Shown in pieces: positions 18,490 through 27,128 of a stretch of 64,000 nucleotides of DNA. The notes under the pieces were generated by a model. The model saw nothing but the letters and a program-made list of their open reading frames with translations. It had not been told where the DNA came from and did not search any database. Made by a program: the position numbers and the translations under genes. The stretch lies in the NCBI GenBank assembly GCA_030430535.1, contig JAUIKY010000002.1, forward strand, positions 124,001-188,000, given 5' to 3'. The number at the start of each line of letters is the position of its first letter. Positions within the stretch are counted from its first letter, which is position 1. This DNA comes from Bacteroidia bacterium (GTDB lineage Bacteria > Bacteroidota > Bacteroidia > Flavobacteriales > Flavobacteriaceae).

Positions 18490-19014
18490 ATGAGAAAACC
18501 TATTTTATTAGTAAAAAGTTTAATTGCTGCAGGCATACTATTCGTGAGTTGTGATAATGGATCGGATGATATACAATGCCCAGAACCCATTACCGGTGAA
18601 TTGAGTGCCACCGAAACCGCCTTTACCGGCACTTGGACGCTGCAAAGTATTGTTACCGAAGACGAGATTGACCTTACGGATGACGATACCGACAACCCCA
18701 GTACTGACATTTACAGTCAATTCACCGATTGTGAAAACGACCTCACTTACGAGTTTGGCAGCGACCGCAGCTATACCTATTCTTTAGGTAAAACGGCGAC
18801 CGACTGCAGTAACGAAAACGAAATATCGGGCACGTGGGAACTTAGCGAAACCGGCACTCTAAGATTTGTGGGCAACTGTGCCAGCCAAGTTCTTACTATT
18901 GATGTTAATGACGAAAATACTGCTTTTACCTTTGAGGGCACTTACAATTTTACCGATATAAACCAGAACACCGTAAGTAGTAAAACCACATTTACTTATG
19001 CCAAATTGGAATAA
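18490..19014 (+). CDS. Lipocalin-like lipoprotein
   Basis: 174 residues: lipoprotein signal ending FVS then Cys21, a short linker, and a domain beginning TFTGTWTLQSI with later YEFGSDRSYTYSL, ISGTWELSETGTLRFV and FTFEGTYNFTD, the GTW-type pattern of lipocalin-like lipoproteins of Bacteroidota. Four further cysteines could form disulfides in the periplasm. Function unknown. It is divergent from pxpA and closed by a strong terminator. The segment around 18600-18700 is locally GC-rich compared with its flanks. Confidence 0.7.
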   Translation: MRKPILLVKSLIAAGILFVSCDNGSDDIQCPEPITGELSATETAFTGTWTLQSIVTEDEIDLTDDDTDNPSTDIYSQFTDCENDLTYEFGSDRSYTYSLGKTATDCSNENEISGTWELSETGTLRFVGNCASQVLTIDVNDENTAFTFEGTYNFTDINQNTVSSKTTFTYAKLE

Positions 19015-19040
19015 GTTAGTGGCGTAAATTTTAATATTGA

Positions 19041-19069
19041 AAAACGAAGCATAAAATGCTTCGTTTTTT
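19041..19069 (+). terminator. Intrinsic terminator of the lipocalin-like gene
   Basis: Perfect stem AAAACGAAGC with GCTTCGTTTT around loop ATAAAAT, ending in a T run. Confidence 0.85.
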
Positions 19070-19225
19070 AGTTCTTTTTAGTTTTATACAGGTATTTTTT
19101 TGTATCAATAACTGTTTTTCCGTACAGATATTTTTAAGTGTTAACTAGCCTCAATTTTAACCAAAGTTTAAACCTAACACTTTGTTTAACGTTGTAAGAA
19201 ACAGCAATACACTAAATTAAAAGCA

Positions 19226-19360
19226 TTAAACCCACAACAACATACCATTGGCCACTTGGGCAAACTTAATGATATCGATGGGCCAGATACCCAAAGACGA
19301 AAAAACGATTCCCATAGCCAAAATAATCACCCAAACACCACTGAATTTTTTATCTTTCAT
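19226..19360 (-). pseudogene. Remnant of an Nramp-family metal transporter
   Basis: A 44-codon minus-strand frame starting at the ATG complement at 19358-19360. Its residues (FSGVWVIILAMGIVFSSLG, then IKFAQVANGMLL) match the conserved C-terminal region of Nramp-type divalent metal transporters, where FAQVANG is typical. A full protein has about 400 residues, and there is a stop just upstream and just downstream, so this is a relic. It is on the same strand as pxpABC and about 900 bases upstream; Nramp genes often accompany pxp clusters. Confidence 0.6.
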
Positions 19361-19378
19361 ATCGGTGATCTAATCTAA

Positions 19379-19675
19379 AGATGTGGATTTCGACCTGCTC
19401 CTAATGGAATTCTTAAACCCTCTAAAAAGTTTATTATAGATTTTAAGTTAGCTACTCCGCTTGGAGAATGCAACAAAAAAACTATTACTCTTAACAACCC
19501 GATTTACATTAACCAAAAATCGCCTTTCAGAGTACAAATTCAAAATAAAAAACCTTTAATAGATTATTACAAGGTTTATTTTATTTTCAATTTCCACAGT
19601 CAAAGCATTATAATACCTGAAATGTTTTTTTATTCGGACAACAGATATAGCGGAAAAATTGTAACCAAAATATGA
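19379..19675 (+). pseudogene. Start-less 98-codon frame, unknown gene remnant
   Basis: An open frame follows a stop at 19376-19378 and runs to TGA at 19673-19675 with no ATG in the first 80 codons. The translation is protein-like, with hydrophobic and polar residues alternating (KKTITLNNPIYINQKSPFRV, then YKVYFIFNFHSQSIIIPEMF). It abuts the Nramp relic, so this region looks like a junction of two decayed genes. No family recognised. The remaining parts of 19070-19840 hold nothing else I can support. Confidence 0.35.
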
Positions 19676-19841
19676 ATACTATCTACAATGCTTTTCTTTA
19701 TAATGGGTATCAAAAGGCAATACTAATATAAAGTTAGTGGCAAAAAATAACAAATACCATTTATAAATGGAACCTCTAAAACCAACAAGTAATTTAAGCA
19801 ATACAGCCTAAAAATTCAAACACGGTTTTAATCAAACAATA

Positions 19842-19872
19842 TTTGAATGCTTGCCCCAATATTTTATCTTTG
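19842..19872 (+). promoter_or_regulatory. Promoter of pheT
   Basis: TTTG at 19842-19845, a 19-base spacer, and TATCTTTG at 19865-19872: an exact match to the Bacteroidota housekeeping pattern TTTG-N19-TAnnTTTG. The pheT ATG is 24 bases further on. Confidence 0.75.
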
Positions 19873-19896
19873 CAGCTTCAATTAGCATAAAATTTT

Positions 19897-22323
19897 ATGA
19901 AGATTTCTTATAACTGGTTAAAGCAATTTATTAAAACCGATTGGACACCAGAACAAACCAGCGAACTCCTTACCGATTTAGGCCTTGAAGTAGAGGGCGT
20001 AGAAAATTATCAATCTGTAAAAGGTGGGCTGGAAGGCATTGTTGTTGGCGAAGTATTGACTTGCGAAAAACACCCTAATGCCGATAAACTAAAAGTAACC
20101 ACCGTAAACATTGGCAGCGAAGAACCCTTACAAATTGTTTGCGGAGCACCCAATGTAGCGGCCGGACAAAAAGTACCTGTAGCTACTATTGGCACCACAC
20201 TTTACACTCCCGAAGGTGAAGCTTGGACCATTAAAAAAGGAAAAATAAGAGGCGAGGCCAGCCACGGCATGATCTGTGCCGAAGACGAATTGGGCTTAGG
20301 CAAATCGCACGACGGCATTATGGTCTTGGATGCCGATTTGGAACCTGGAATCCCTGCTGCTGAAATTTTTGATATTGAAAACGACCATGTTTTTGAAATA
20401 GGATTAACCCCCAACCGTGCCGATGCTATGAGCCACATGGGTACGGCTCGCGATTTAAGGGCGGGGTTGGTTCAAAAAGAAATCAATTTAGAGCTCATCA
20501 CACCATCGGTAAGTGCCTTTCGCGTAGATAACCGCACCCTAAAAATGGACGTTGATGTAAAAAACAAAGACCTCGCGCCACGCTACTGCGGCGTTACCAT
20601 TTCTGGACTTCGTGTTAAGGAATCGCCCGCTTGGCTAAAACACCGTTTAAAAGCTATTGGTATTGAACCGAAAAACAACGTGGTGGATGCTACAAATTAC
20701 GTACTTCACGATTTGGGTCAGCCATTGCACGCTTTTGATGCTACTAAAATTATCGGAAATAAAATAGAGGTGAAAACCTTAAAGTCAGGCACTAAATTTA
20801 CTACTTTGGATGGTGTGGAGCGCGAGCTGCATGAAGATGATTTAATGATTTGTAATGCCGAAAAACCTATGTGCATCGCCGGGGTTTTTGGAGGCATTGA
20901 CTCGGGGGTTACCGAAAACACCACCAGCATTTTCTTAGAAAGTGCCTATTTTAACCCCGTAAGTATCCGAAAAACGGCCAAGCGTCACGGATTAAATACC
21001 GATGCCTCATTCCGTTTTGAACGTGGCATCGACCCCAACATTACAGAATACGCCCTAAAACGTGCCACCTTATTGATCCAGGAATTAGCAGGCGGTGAAG
21101 TAACCAGCGATATTGTTGATTTTTACCCTAAAAAGATAAAGGATTTTGAGGTGCGTTTAAGTTTCGAAAATGCCAAAAAACTAATTGGTGAAGAAATTCC
21201 GAAGGAAACCATCAAACGTATTTTAACTTCTTTGGAAATTAAAGTGAACAACGTTACCGAAACCGGATTGGGACTAACCGTTCCGGCATATCGTAACGAT
21301 GTAGAGCGCGAAGCCGATATTATTGAGGAAATTTTAAGGGTGTACGGTTATAACAACATCAACATTACCGAAAAACTGAATGCTTCCATTTCGGCCACTT
21401 CACGTTTTGAGGATTATAAAATCCAAAATGTGGTGGGCAACCAATTGGTATCGCAAGGGTTTTTCGAAATTATGGCCAACTCGCTTACCACACCAAATTA
21501 TGTGGCTTTAAGTGACCAGCTAAAAGAAGAACACAATATCAGCATGCTTAACCCATTGAGTAACGATTTGTCGGTAATGCGCCAATCATTGCTTTTTTCA
21601 GGATTGGAAGCTGTCTCATTTAACATAAACCGGAAGCGGGCTGATTTAAAATTGTTCGAATTCGGAAAAACCTATCACGGTTACAATGACAAACGCGAAG
21701 AATACAAGCACTTATCCCTATTCGTAACGGGAAACCAAAACGCCGAAAACTGGAATGGTACCAGTAAAAAAAGTGATTTCTTTTTAATGAAAGGCTTAAT
21801 TGTGGCTATATTGGAACGTTTGGGCATTTCCAGATTCAAGGAATCACCAATTGCCAACGATTTATTTTCTGAAGGCTTGACTTTAGGTTTAGGAAAAAAT
21901 AAATTGGTAGATTTCGGATTGGTGAAAAAGTCGGTTTTAAAACATTTCGATATCTCACAGGAAGTGATTTATGCCGATTTCAATTGGGATACTGTTTTAG
22001 ACTTGGTGAAGCACAATAAAATCAAGTTTACTGAAATACCAAAATACCCAGAAGTGCGTCGCGATTTCGCTCTATTGTTAGATGAAAACGTCACTTTTGA
22101 ATCCATTTACACTATTGCCAAACAAAGTGAAAAACAACTGCTAAAAGCTGTTAATTTATTCGATGTGTACCAAGGTAAAAATTTACCAAAAGGCAAAAAA
22201 AGTTATGCGGTAAGCTTTACGCTTCAGGACGATAACAAAACCCTTACCGATAAGCAAATCGATAAAATAATGAACAAGTTGCAAACCAATTTTGAAAAAC
22301 AACTTGGTGCCGAACTGCGGTAG
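19897..22323 (+). CDS. pheT: Phenylalanine--tRNA ligase beta subunit
   Basis: Beta subunit of the heterotetrameric PheRS, which charges tRNA-Phe. Domains in order: EMAP/tRNA-binding OB fold (about 40-150, with CEKHPNADKLKVTTVNIG and QIVCGAPNVAAGQKVPVA), B3/B4 editing domain, B5 domain (about 400-475), a catalytic-like core, and the C-terminal anticodon-binding FDX-ACB domain (from about 713, beginning PKYPEVRRDFALLLDE). 808 residues is normal. The alpha-subunit gene pheS is not nearby, so the two subunits are coded separately, as in many Bacteroidota. PAP2 phosphatase gene follows after 10 bases. Confidence 0.97.
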   Translation: MKISYNWLKQFIKTDWTPEQTSELLTDLGLEVEGVENYQSVKGGLEGIVVGEVLTCEKHPNADKLKVTTVNIGSEEPLQIVCGAPNVAAGQKVPVATIGTTLYTPEGEAWTIKKGKIRGEASHGMICAEDELGLGKSHDGIMVLDADLEPGIPAAEIFDIENDHVFEIGLTPNRADAMSHMGTARDLRAGLVQKEINLELITPSVSAFRVDNRTLKMDVDVKNKDLAPRYCGVTISGLRVKESPAWLKHRLKAIGIEPKNNVVDATNYVLHDLGQPLHAFDATKIIGNKIEVKTLKSGTKFTTLDGVERELHEDDLMICNAEKPMCIAGVFGGIDSGVTENTTSIFLESAYFNPVSIRKTAKRHGLNTDASFRFERGIDPNITEYALKRATLLIQELAGGEVTSDIVDFYPKKIKDFEVRLSFENAKKLIGEEIPKETIKRILTSLEIKVNNVTETGLGLTVPAYRNDVEREADIIEEILRVYGYNNINITEKLNASISATSRFEDYKIQNVVGNQLVSQGFFEIMANSLTTPNYVALSDQLKEEHNISMLNPLSNDLSVMRQSLLFSGLEAVSFNINRKRADLKLFEFGKTYHGYNDKREEYKHLSLFVTGNQNAENWNGTSKKSDFFLMKGLIVAILERLGISRFKESPIANDLFSEGLTLGLGKNKLVDFGLVKKSVLKHFDISQEVIYADFNWDTVLDLVKHNKIKFTEIPKYPEVRRDFALLLDENVTFESIYTIAKQSEKQLLKAVNLFDVYQGKNLPKGKKSYAVSFTLQDDNKTLTDKQIDKIMNKLQTNFEKQLGAELR

Positions 22324-22333
22324 GATAATAACT

Positions 22334-23179
22334 ATGAGAGGCTTTTTAATTGTTGCTCTGCTGTGTTTTTCGTTGTGCATTTCAGCACAAAACAACACCT
22401 TAAAAAAACCGGTAGATAGCCTCTCACGTTGGAGCTTATTAAAATACGATGCCAAATATACTTGGCAAAGTGTAAAGCATTCAGTTTCACGCCCGGCACA
22501 CTGGAAAGGCAAAGACTTTAAAACCCTCGGTTTTCTGGTGGCGGGAACGCTTGCCCTTTCATCAATCGACGAACCCGCTAACCAATTTTTTAAAAGACAG
22601 GATGCTAAAGCGCCTCAATTGGTCAAGGATTTTGGCTGGTATTTTGGGAGTCCGCAAAACTATTTTATGGTCAATGCTGGTTTGTACGGTGTGGGCTTGA
22701 TTACCAAAAGTGAAACCATCAGAAAAACCAGTGTACTTATCATTTCGTCATCGGTTACTACGGGGCTCATTCAGAGCTTTGCCAAAAATGCCATTGGCCG
22801 TGCACGACCAGGAGCAGAATACGGTGCATTTGAATTCCGCCCGTTTTCTCCCGAAGGTGCCTTCCACTCTTTCCCTTCTGGGCATACTATTTTATCGATG
22901 ACCATGGCGCATGCTATCGCCAAGCAATTTAATAGTACTTGGGCCAAAGTGGCCACTTATTCCGTGGGGTCTATTATACCGCTTTCTAGGCTTACGGCCA
23001 ACGCCCATTGGGTGACCGACACCGCCTTTAGTGCTGCTATTAGCATTATTGTGGTTGATTGTGTAGACCATTTCCTGAACAACACGAAAGTGTACAGTGC
23101 TGCTAATAAAGATTCAAAAAAAATATCGTGGCGATTGGCTATTAAGCCCAATCAAATTGGTTTAGTGGGTCATTTTTAA
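22334..23179 (+). CDS. PAP2 family phosphatase
   Basis: Membrane phosphatase of the phosphatidic-acid phosphatase 2 family, acting on lipid phosphates such as undecaprenyl or lipid A phosphates; substrate not known here. I start at the ATG at 22334 because it opens into signal sequence MRGFLIVALLCFSLCISAQ; an upstream in-frame ATG lies inside pheT. The three motifs are complete: KNAIGRARP (Lys151-Pro159), SFPSGHT (His184) and SRLTANAHWVTD (Arg219, His225, Asp229). Length 281. It is co-transcribed with pheT by spacing. Confidence 0.9.
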   Translation: MRGFLIVALLCFSLCISAQNNTLKKPVDSLSRWSLLKYDAKYTWQSVKHSVSRPAHWKGKDFKTLGFLVAGTLALSSIDEPANQFFKRQDAKAPQLVKDFGWYFGSPQNYFMVNAGLYGVGLITKSETIRKTSVLIISSSVTTGLIQSFAKNAIGRARPGAEYGAFEFRPFSPEGAFHSFPSGHTILSMTMAHAIAKQFNSTWAKVATYSVGSIIPLSRLTANAHWVTDTAFSAAISIIVVDCVDHFLNNTKVYSAANKDSKKISWRLAIKPNQIGLVGHF

Positions 23180-23256
23180 ATCACTTGTTTCCGTAAACTG
23201 GTTGTTTTTCAATAATTTTTAGTAAATTAGAGAGGAAACCCTTAAAACGGAATGCC

Positions 23257-23487
23257 ATGTCGAACTATATTAAAATTTTTACGGGAGATTATGCTATTGT
23301 GCAACGTATTGTAGTTGCTCTAGAAAATGAAGACATTATTCCTGTGGTAAAAGATGAATCGGATTATGGATTGGCGCCCATTTTTGGGTCTACTAATGCA
23401 TCGCTTCATCAAATATCGGTGCATAAAGATGAAGTTGAAAAAGCCCTGCCCATTGTAGAGCATTTAACTTCAGAACTCGAAGCCTAA
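23257..23487 (+). CDS. DUF2007 family small protein, copy 1
   Basis: 76-residue soluble protein of the DUF2007 (putative signal-transducing) family. It begins MSNYIKIFTGDYAIVQRIVV and has VVKDESDYGLAPIFGS and ISVHKDEVEKALPIV, the family pattern of an alpha-beta fold related to PII/ACT-like small domains. Function unknown. A second copy lies 62 bases downstream; the two share the N-terminal MSNYIK, the KDES loop and the HKDE segment, so they arose by tandem duplication. Confidence 0.85.
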   Translation: MSNYIKIFTGDYAIVQRIVVALENEDIIPVVKDESDYGLAPIFGSTNASLHQISVHKDEVEKALPIVEHLTSELEA

Positions 23488-23549
23488 TGGAAATTTTAAA
23501 TTTCTAATAGCCTCTCTTTAAAAGTGTAACATCTAAAAAGCCAATAGCC

Positions 23550-23780
23550 ATGTCAAACTACATCAAAGTGTTTTCGGGAAGTTTTATTGAAGTACAACGC
23601 ATTTTTAGCGAGTTGGAAAAAAGCAATATTTGCGCCATAATCAAGGACGAATCGGAATCGGCACGGCTTGCGGGGTTTGGCAGCTCTATTCAAGGGCAAC
23701 AAGAAATACACGTACATAAAGATGAACTGGACAGGGCTGTAAAAACCGTTAAAAAGTTAGCCGCCAAATTACAGGAGTAA
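23550..23780 (+). CDS. DUF2007 family small protein, copy 2
   Basis: 76 residues, the same length as copy 1, from MSNYIKVFSGSFIEVQRIF to LAAKLQE. Shared landmarks are VQRI, the IIKDESES loop and the VHKDELDRAVKTV helix. The middle loop differs (ARLAGFGSSIQGQ against GLAPIFGSTNASL), which may mean different ligands or partners. It ends at a strong bidirectional terminator facing the ABC-F gene. Confidence 0.85.
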   Translation: MSNYIKVFSGSFIEVQRIFSELEKSNICAIIKDESESARLAGFGSSIQGQQEIHVHKDELDRAVKTVKKLAAKLQE

Positions 23781-23800
23781 TAATACGTTTCATTTAAAAG

Positions 23801-23837
23801 AAAAACCTCGAAGTTTATCACTTCGAGGTTTTTTTGT
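23801..23837. terminator. Bidirectional terminator
   Basis: AAAAACCTCGAAGT and ACTTCGAGGTTTTT pair perfectly over 14 bp around loop TTATC, with T runs in both directions. It separates the DUF2007 genes from the convergent ABC-F gene. Confidence 0.9.
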
Positions 23838-23857
23838 TTTATTAGGATATTTTCAGA

Positions 23858-25483
23858 TTAAGCCGTAACCGCATACATTTTTTCACGCAGTTCCTTTATT
23901 TTTTTGTCCTGCATGTAATCGTCGAATGTAGTATAACGGTCTATCACCCCATTGGGTGTTAACTCCACTACCCGATTTGCAACGGTTTGAGCAAATTCGT
24001 GATCGTGAGTGGTAAACAACACGGTACCTTTAAAGTTTTTAAGCGAGTTATTAAACGCCGTAATACTCTCTAAATCTAAGTGGTTGGTCGGTTCATCAAG
24101 CATCAAAACATTAGCTCTTTGCATCATCATGCGCGAAAGCATACATCTTACTTTTTCACCTCCCGATAATACTGATGATTTCTTGAAAGCCTCTTCGCCA
24201 CTAAAAATCATTTTACCTAAAAAGCCACGAATGTTAACCTCTTCACGTTCTTCCTCGGTTTTGGCCCATTGACGCAACCAATCGATAAGATTTAAATCGT
24301 TATTGAAATATTCACTGTTATCCAATGGTAAATAGGACTGTGTAGTGGTTACCCCCCAAGCAAACTTACCGGCATCGGCTTTTTCCTTATCGTTTAAAAT
24401 TTGATAAAACGCGGTGGTAGCCCTCGAATCTCTAGAGAATACTACAACTTTATCGCCTTTGGCCAAATTCAAATCGATGTCTTTAAACAACACCTCGCCA
24501 TCCAATGACGCGCACAATCCTTCAACATTTAAAATTTGGTCACCTGCTTCACGCTCACGTTCAAAAATAATGGCTGGGTAGCGACGGCTGGTTGGGCGTA
24601 TATCGGCAACATTCAACTTATCAATCATCTTTTTTCTACTGGTGGCCTGCTTACTTTTGGCCACGTTAGCAGAAAAACGACGGATAAACTCTTCCAATTC
24701 CTTTTTCTTTTCCTCGGCCTTTTTATTTTGTTGTGCACGTTGTTTTGCCGCTAATTGCGACGACTCGTACCAAAATGTATAGTTGCCGGAATAGTGATTT
24801 ATTTTTCCAAAATCGATATCTGAAATGTGCGTACAAACGGCATCTAAAAAGTGACGGTCGTGCGATACCACAATCACACAGTTATCATAATTGGCCAAGA
24901 AGTTTTCCAACCATGAAATGGTTTCGTAATCCAAATCGTTGGTAGGCTCATCCATAATCAGCACATCGGGGTTTCCAAACAGTGCCTGTGCCAATAGCAC
25001 ACGTACTTTTTGTTTACCATCCAAATCGCCCATCATGGTGTAATGTAAATCTTCCTTAATGCCCAGATTAGAAAGCATGGCTGCCGCATCGCTATCGGCA
25101 TTCCAACCGTTCATTTCTTCAAACTCAACTTGAAGTTCCCCTATTTTTTCGGCATTCTCATCAGTGTAATCGGCATAAAGCGCATCAATCTCTGTTTTAA
25201 TTTTAAACAAGGGTTTGTTCCCCATCAATACCGTTTCCAACACCGTATGTTCATCGTACAAATTGTGTTCCTGCTCTAATACAGACATGCGCTTTCCGGT
25301 TTCGAGCGACACATGGCCAGAAGTAGGTTCCTGCTTTCCAGAAAGGATTCTTAAAAAAGTAGATTTTCCGGAGCCATTGGCACCAATAATTCCGTAGCAA
25401 TTGCCATTGTTAAACGTGGTATTTACCTCGTCAAAAAGCACGCGTTTTCCAAACTGGACCGAAAGATTTGATACTGATAACAT
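23858..25483 (-). CDS. ABC-F family ATPase
   Basis: Soluble ATPase with two nucleotide-binding domains and no membrane part; ABC-F proteins act on the ribosome, as translation factors or by antibiotic protection. I choose the ATG at 25483 (MLSVSNLSVQFGKRVLFDEV), the usual family start, over one 21 codons upstream that adds an unrelated tail. Domain 1: Walker A GANGSGKS, signature DLDGKQKVRVLLAQAL, Walker B VLIMDEPTNDLD. Domain 2: a degenerate P-loop region (VVFSRDSRATTAF), signature LSGGEKVRCMLSRM, Walker B VLMLDEPTNHLD. The linker between them is Lys/Arg-rich. 541 residues, YbiT-like in size. Confidence 0.9.
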   Translation of the reverse strand: MLSVSNLSVQFGKRVLFDEVNTTFNNGNCYGIIGANGSGKSTFLRILSGKQEPTSGHVSLETGKRMSVLEQEHNLYDEHTVLETVLMGNKPLFKIKTEIDALYADYTDENAEKIGELQVEFEEMNGWNADSDAAAMLSNLGIKEDLHYTMMGDLDGKQKVRVLLAQALFGNPDVLIMDEPTNDLDYETISWLENFLANYDNCVIVVSHDRHFLDAVCTHISDIDFGKINHYSGNYTFWYESSQLAAKQRAQQNKKAEEKKKELEEFIRRFSANVAKSKQATSRKKMIDKLNVADIRPTSRRYPAIIFEREREAGDQILNVEGLCASLDGEVLFKDIDLNLAKGDKVVVFSRDSRATTAFYQILNDKEKADAGKFAWGVTTTQSYLPLDNSEYFNNDLNLIDWLRQWAKTEEEREEVNIRGFLGKMIFSGEEAFKKSSVLSGGEKVRCMLSRMMMQRANVLMLDEPTNHLDLESITAFNNSLKNFKGTVLFTTHDHEFAQTVANRVVELTPNGVIDRYTTFDDYMQDKKIKELREKMYAVTA

Positions 25484-25705
25484 AAAGGATTTTTTAATTT
25501 TTTTGCAAAAGTAGAGAATTACATTGGTAAGACGAAACTTCGCCACTCAATTATTTAATTAAATCGTTTTATTTTCTGTTCATTTTTTAGTTATTTGTAC
25601 CCGTTATATACTACTTTGATTAGGAAACATTTAACAACGCATTAACAAGACTTTATAAATACAAGCTATACTTTTGTTTAAAGAATACACTCTCACGACG
25701 GATTT

Positions 25706-27127
25706 ATGAAGCTTTACACTGCCTTTATTTTTATACTGATTACTGTTTTAGGCTGTAAAAAGGAAAACGACAAATTGGCCAACTACGCCTATTTTGGTGG
25801 GGAAATTATAAACCCCAACACCAACTATGTTGTGCTTTCTAGAAATGAAACGGTTATCGATACCATTAAATTGGATGGCAGAAATCGTTTTTTATACAAA
25901 ATTAACGACTTAAACCAAGGGTTATACGCTTTTAGGCACGGTGGTGAATACCAAATGATATTGTTGGAACCGCAAGACAGTGTGCTGTTTAGATTGAACA
26001 CCCTCGATTTTGATGAATCCTTAGTTTTTACTGGTGAAGGCGATAAAAAAAACAACTACCTAATCAATGAGTTTTTAGAAAACGAAAAGGAAGAAAGACA
26101 CATTGTGAGGCTTTGCCAATTAACTCCTGAAGCTTATAGAAAACATGTGGATTCTTTAAAACTGATTAAAGTAAACGCACTGGAGCATTTTAAACAAAAG
26201 CACCAACCTTCTGATTTGTTTTTGAAAATAGCACAGTCCAATATCAATTACAATTATTATTCTAACAAGGAAGTATATCCGTTCGTGCATTACGGAAAAG
26301 ATAAAGCTACTATTTTAAAATCGTTGCCCGAAGATTTTTATGCCTACAGAAAGGATATCAATTACAATGACGAGTTTTTAAGCACCTATTACAATTACAA
26401 TACTTTTTTAAGACACCATTTTAGCAACTTGTCTTTAAAAGTGCACGACGAGCACACTGAAAACAAATATTTCGACCGAAAATCATTATGTTATAATTTA
26501 GACAGACTTCAACTTATTGACAGTTTGGTAGAAAACACAATTACCAAAGAAGATTTGCTGTACCATTTTACTATGAAATTTTTGTCGAAAAGCAAGAATG
26601 AAGATGACAATAATGAAATCTTAAAATCGTACTTGACCAAAAGCGAAAACGAAAAACACAAAGAAATGTTGGTGCACTACACCAAATCCATAAACAGCTT
26701 AAAAGAAGGTTTAAAACTCCCTAAAATTGATGTGGTGAACTACAGCAATAATGAGGTTACAAACATCAACGCACTGGTTAAAAAACCTACAGCCATTACA
26801 TTTTGGTCTCAAGTGTATTACGATCATTTTAAGGAATCGCACTATAAAGTTAATGAGCTAAAAGCCAAGTATCCAGAAATACATTTTATAAGTATTAACA
26901 TTGACGAGTGTAATGTTGACAAGCCGAGAAAAATGTTAATTGGCCACCAGTTTGACCAAACCAATGAATACAAACTTAAAAACCCCAAGGAAGGCAAAGC
27001 CGTTTTAGCCATACACCCCATGACCAAAACCATTATTTTAGATAAAGACTCTAAAATAGTTAACAGCCAAAGCAATATCTTCTCGCATCAATTCGAAGAG
27101 CAAATTCTGGGGCTTATCAACAAGTAA
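25706..27127 (+). CDS. TlpA-like thioredoxin-fold lipoprotein lacking the CxxC
   Basis: 473-residue lipoprotein (signal ending VLG, Cys17). An N-terminal beta-rich domain (about 25-110, with YFGGEIINPNTNYVVLSRNE and QDSVLFRLNT) resembles the DUF4369-type domain that precedes thioredoxin folds in Bacteroidota. A helical middle region follows. The C-terminal part has the thioredoxin-like pattern KKPTAITFWSQVYYDHFKES, then IHFISINIDE, but at the active site reads SQVYYDH with no cysteines. It is therefore probably not a thiol oxidoreductase. Function unknown; location in the periplasm or outer-membrane face is inferred. Confidence 0.65.
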   Translation: MKLYTAFIFILITVLGCKKENDKLANYAYFGGEIINPNTNYVVLSRNETVIDTIKLDGRNRFLYKINDLNQGLYAFRHGGEYQMILLEPQDSVLFRLNTLDFDESLVFTGEGDKKNNYLINEFLENEKEERHIVRLCQLTPEAYRKHVDSLKLIKVNALEHFKQKHQPSDLFLKIAQSNINYNYYSNKEVYPFVHYGKDKATILKSLPEDFYAYRKDINYNDEFLSTYYNYNTFLRHHFSNLSLKVHDEHTENKYFDRKSLCYNLDRLQLIDSLVENTITKEDLLYHFTMKFLSKSKNEDDNNEILKSYLTKSENEKHKEMLVHYTKSINSLKEGLKLPKIDVVNYSNNEVTNINALVKKPTAITFWSQVYYDHFKESHYKVNELKAKYPEIHFISINIDECNVDKPRKMLIGHQFDQTNEYKLKNPKEGKAVLAIHPMTKTIILDKDSKIVNSQSNIFSHQFEEQILGLINK

Positions 27128-27128
27128 A

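Noticed and set aside
22292-22333. Upstream start for the PAP2 gene inside pheT
   Set aside because: The extension would precede the signal peptide; the ATG at 22334 starts directly with it.
25484-25546. N-terminal extension of the ABC-F protein
   Set aside because: The 21 extra residues are unlike the family, and the usual start MLSVSNL is at 25483; the interval also contains TACTTTTG, a likely -7 box.
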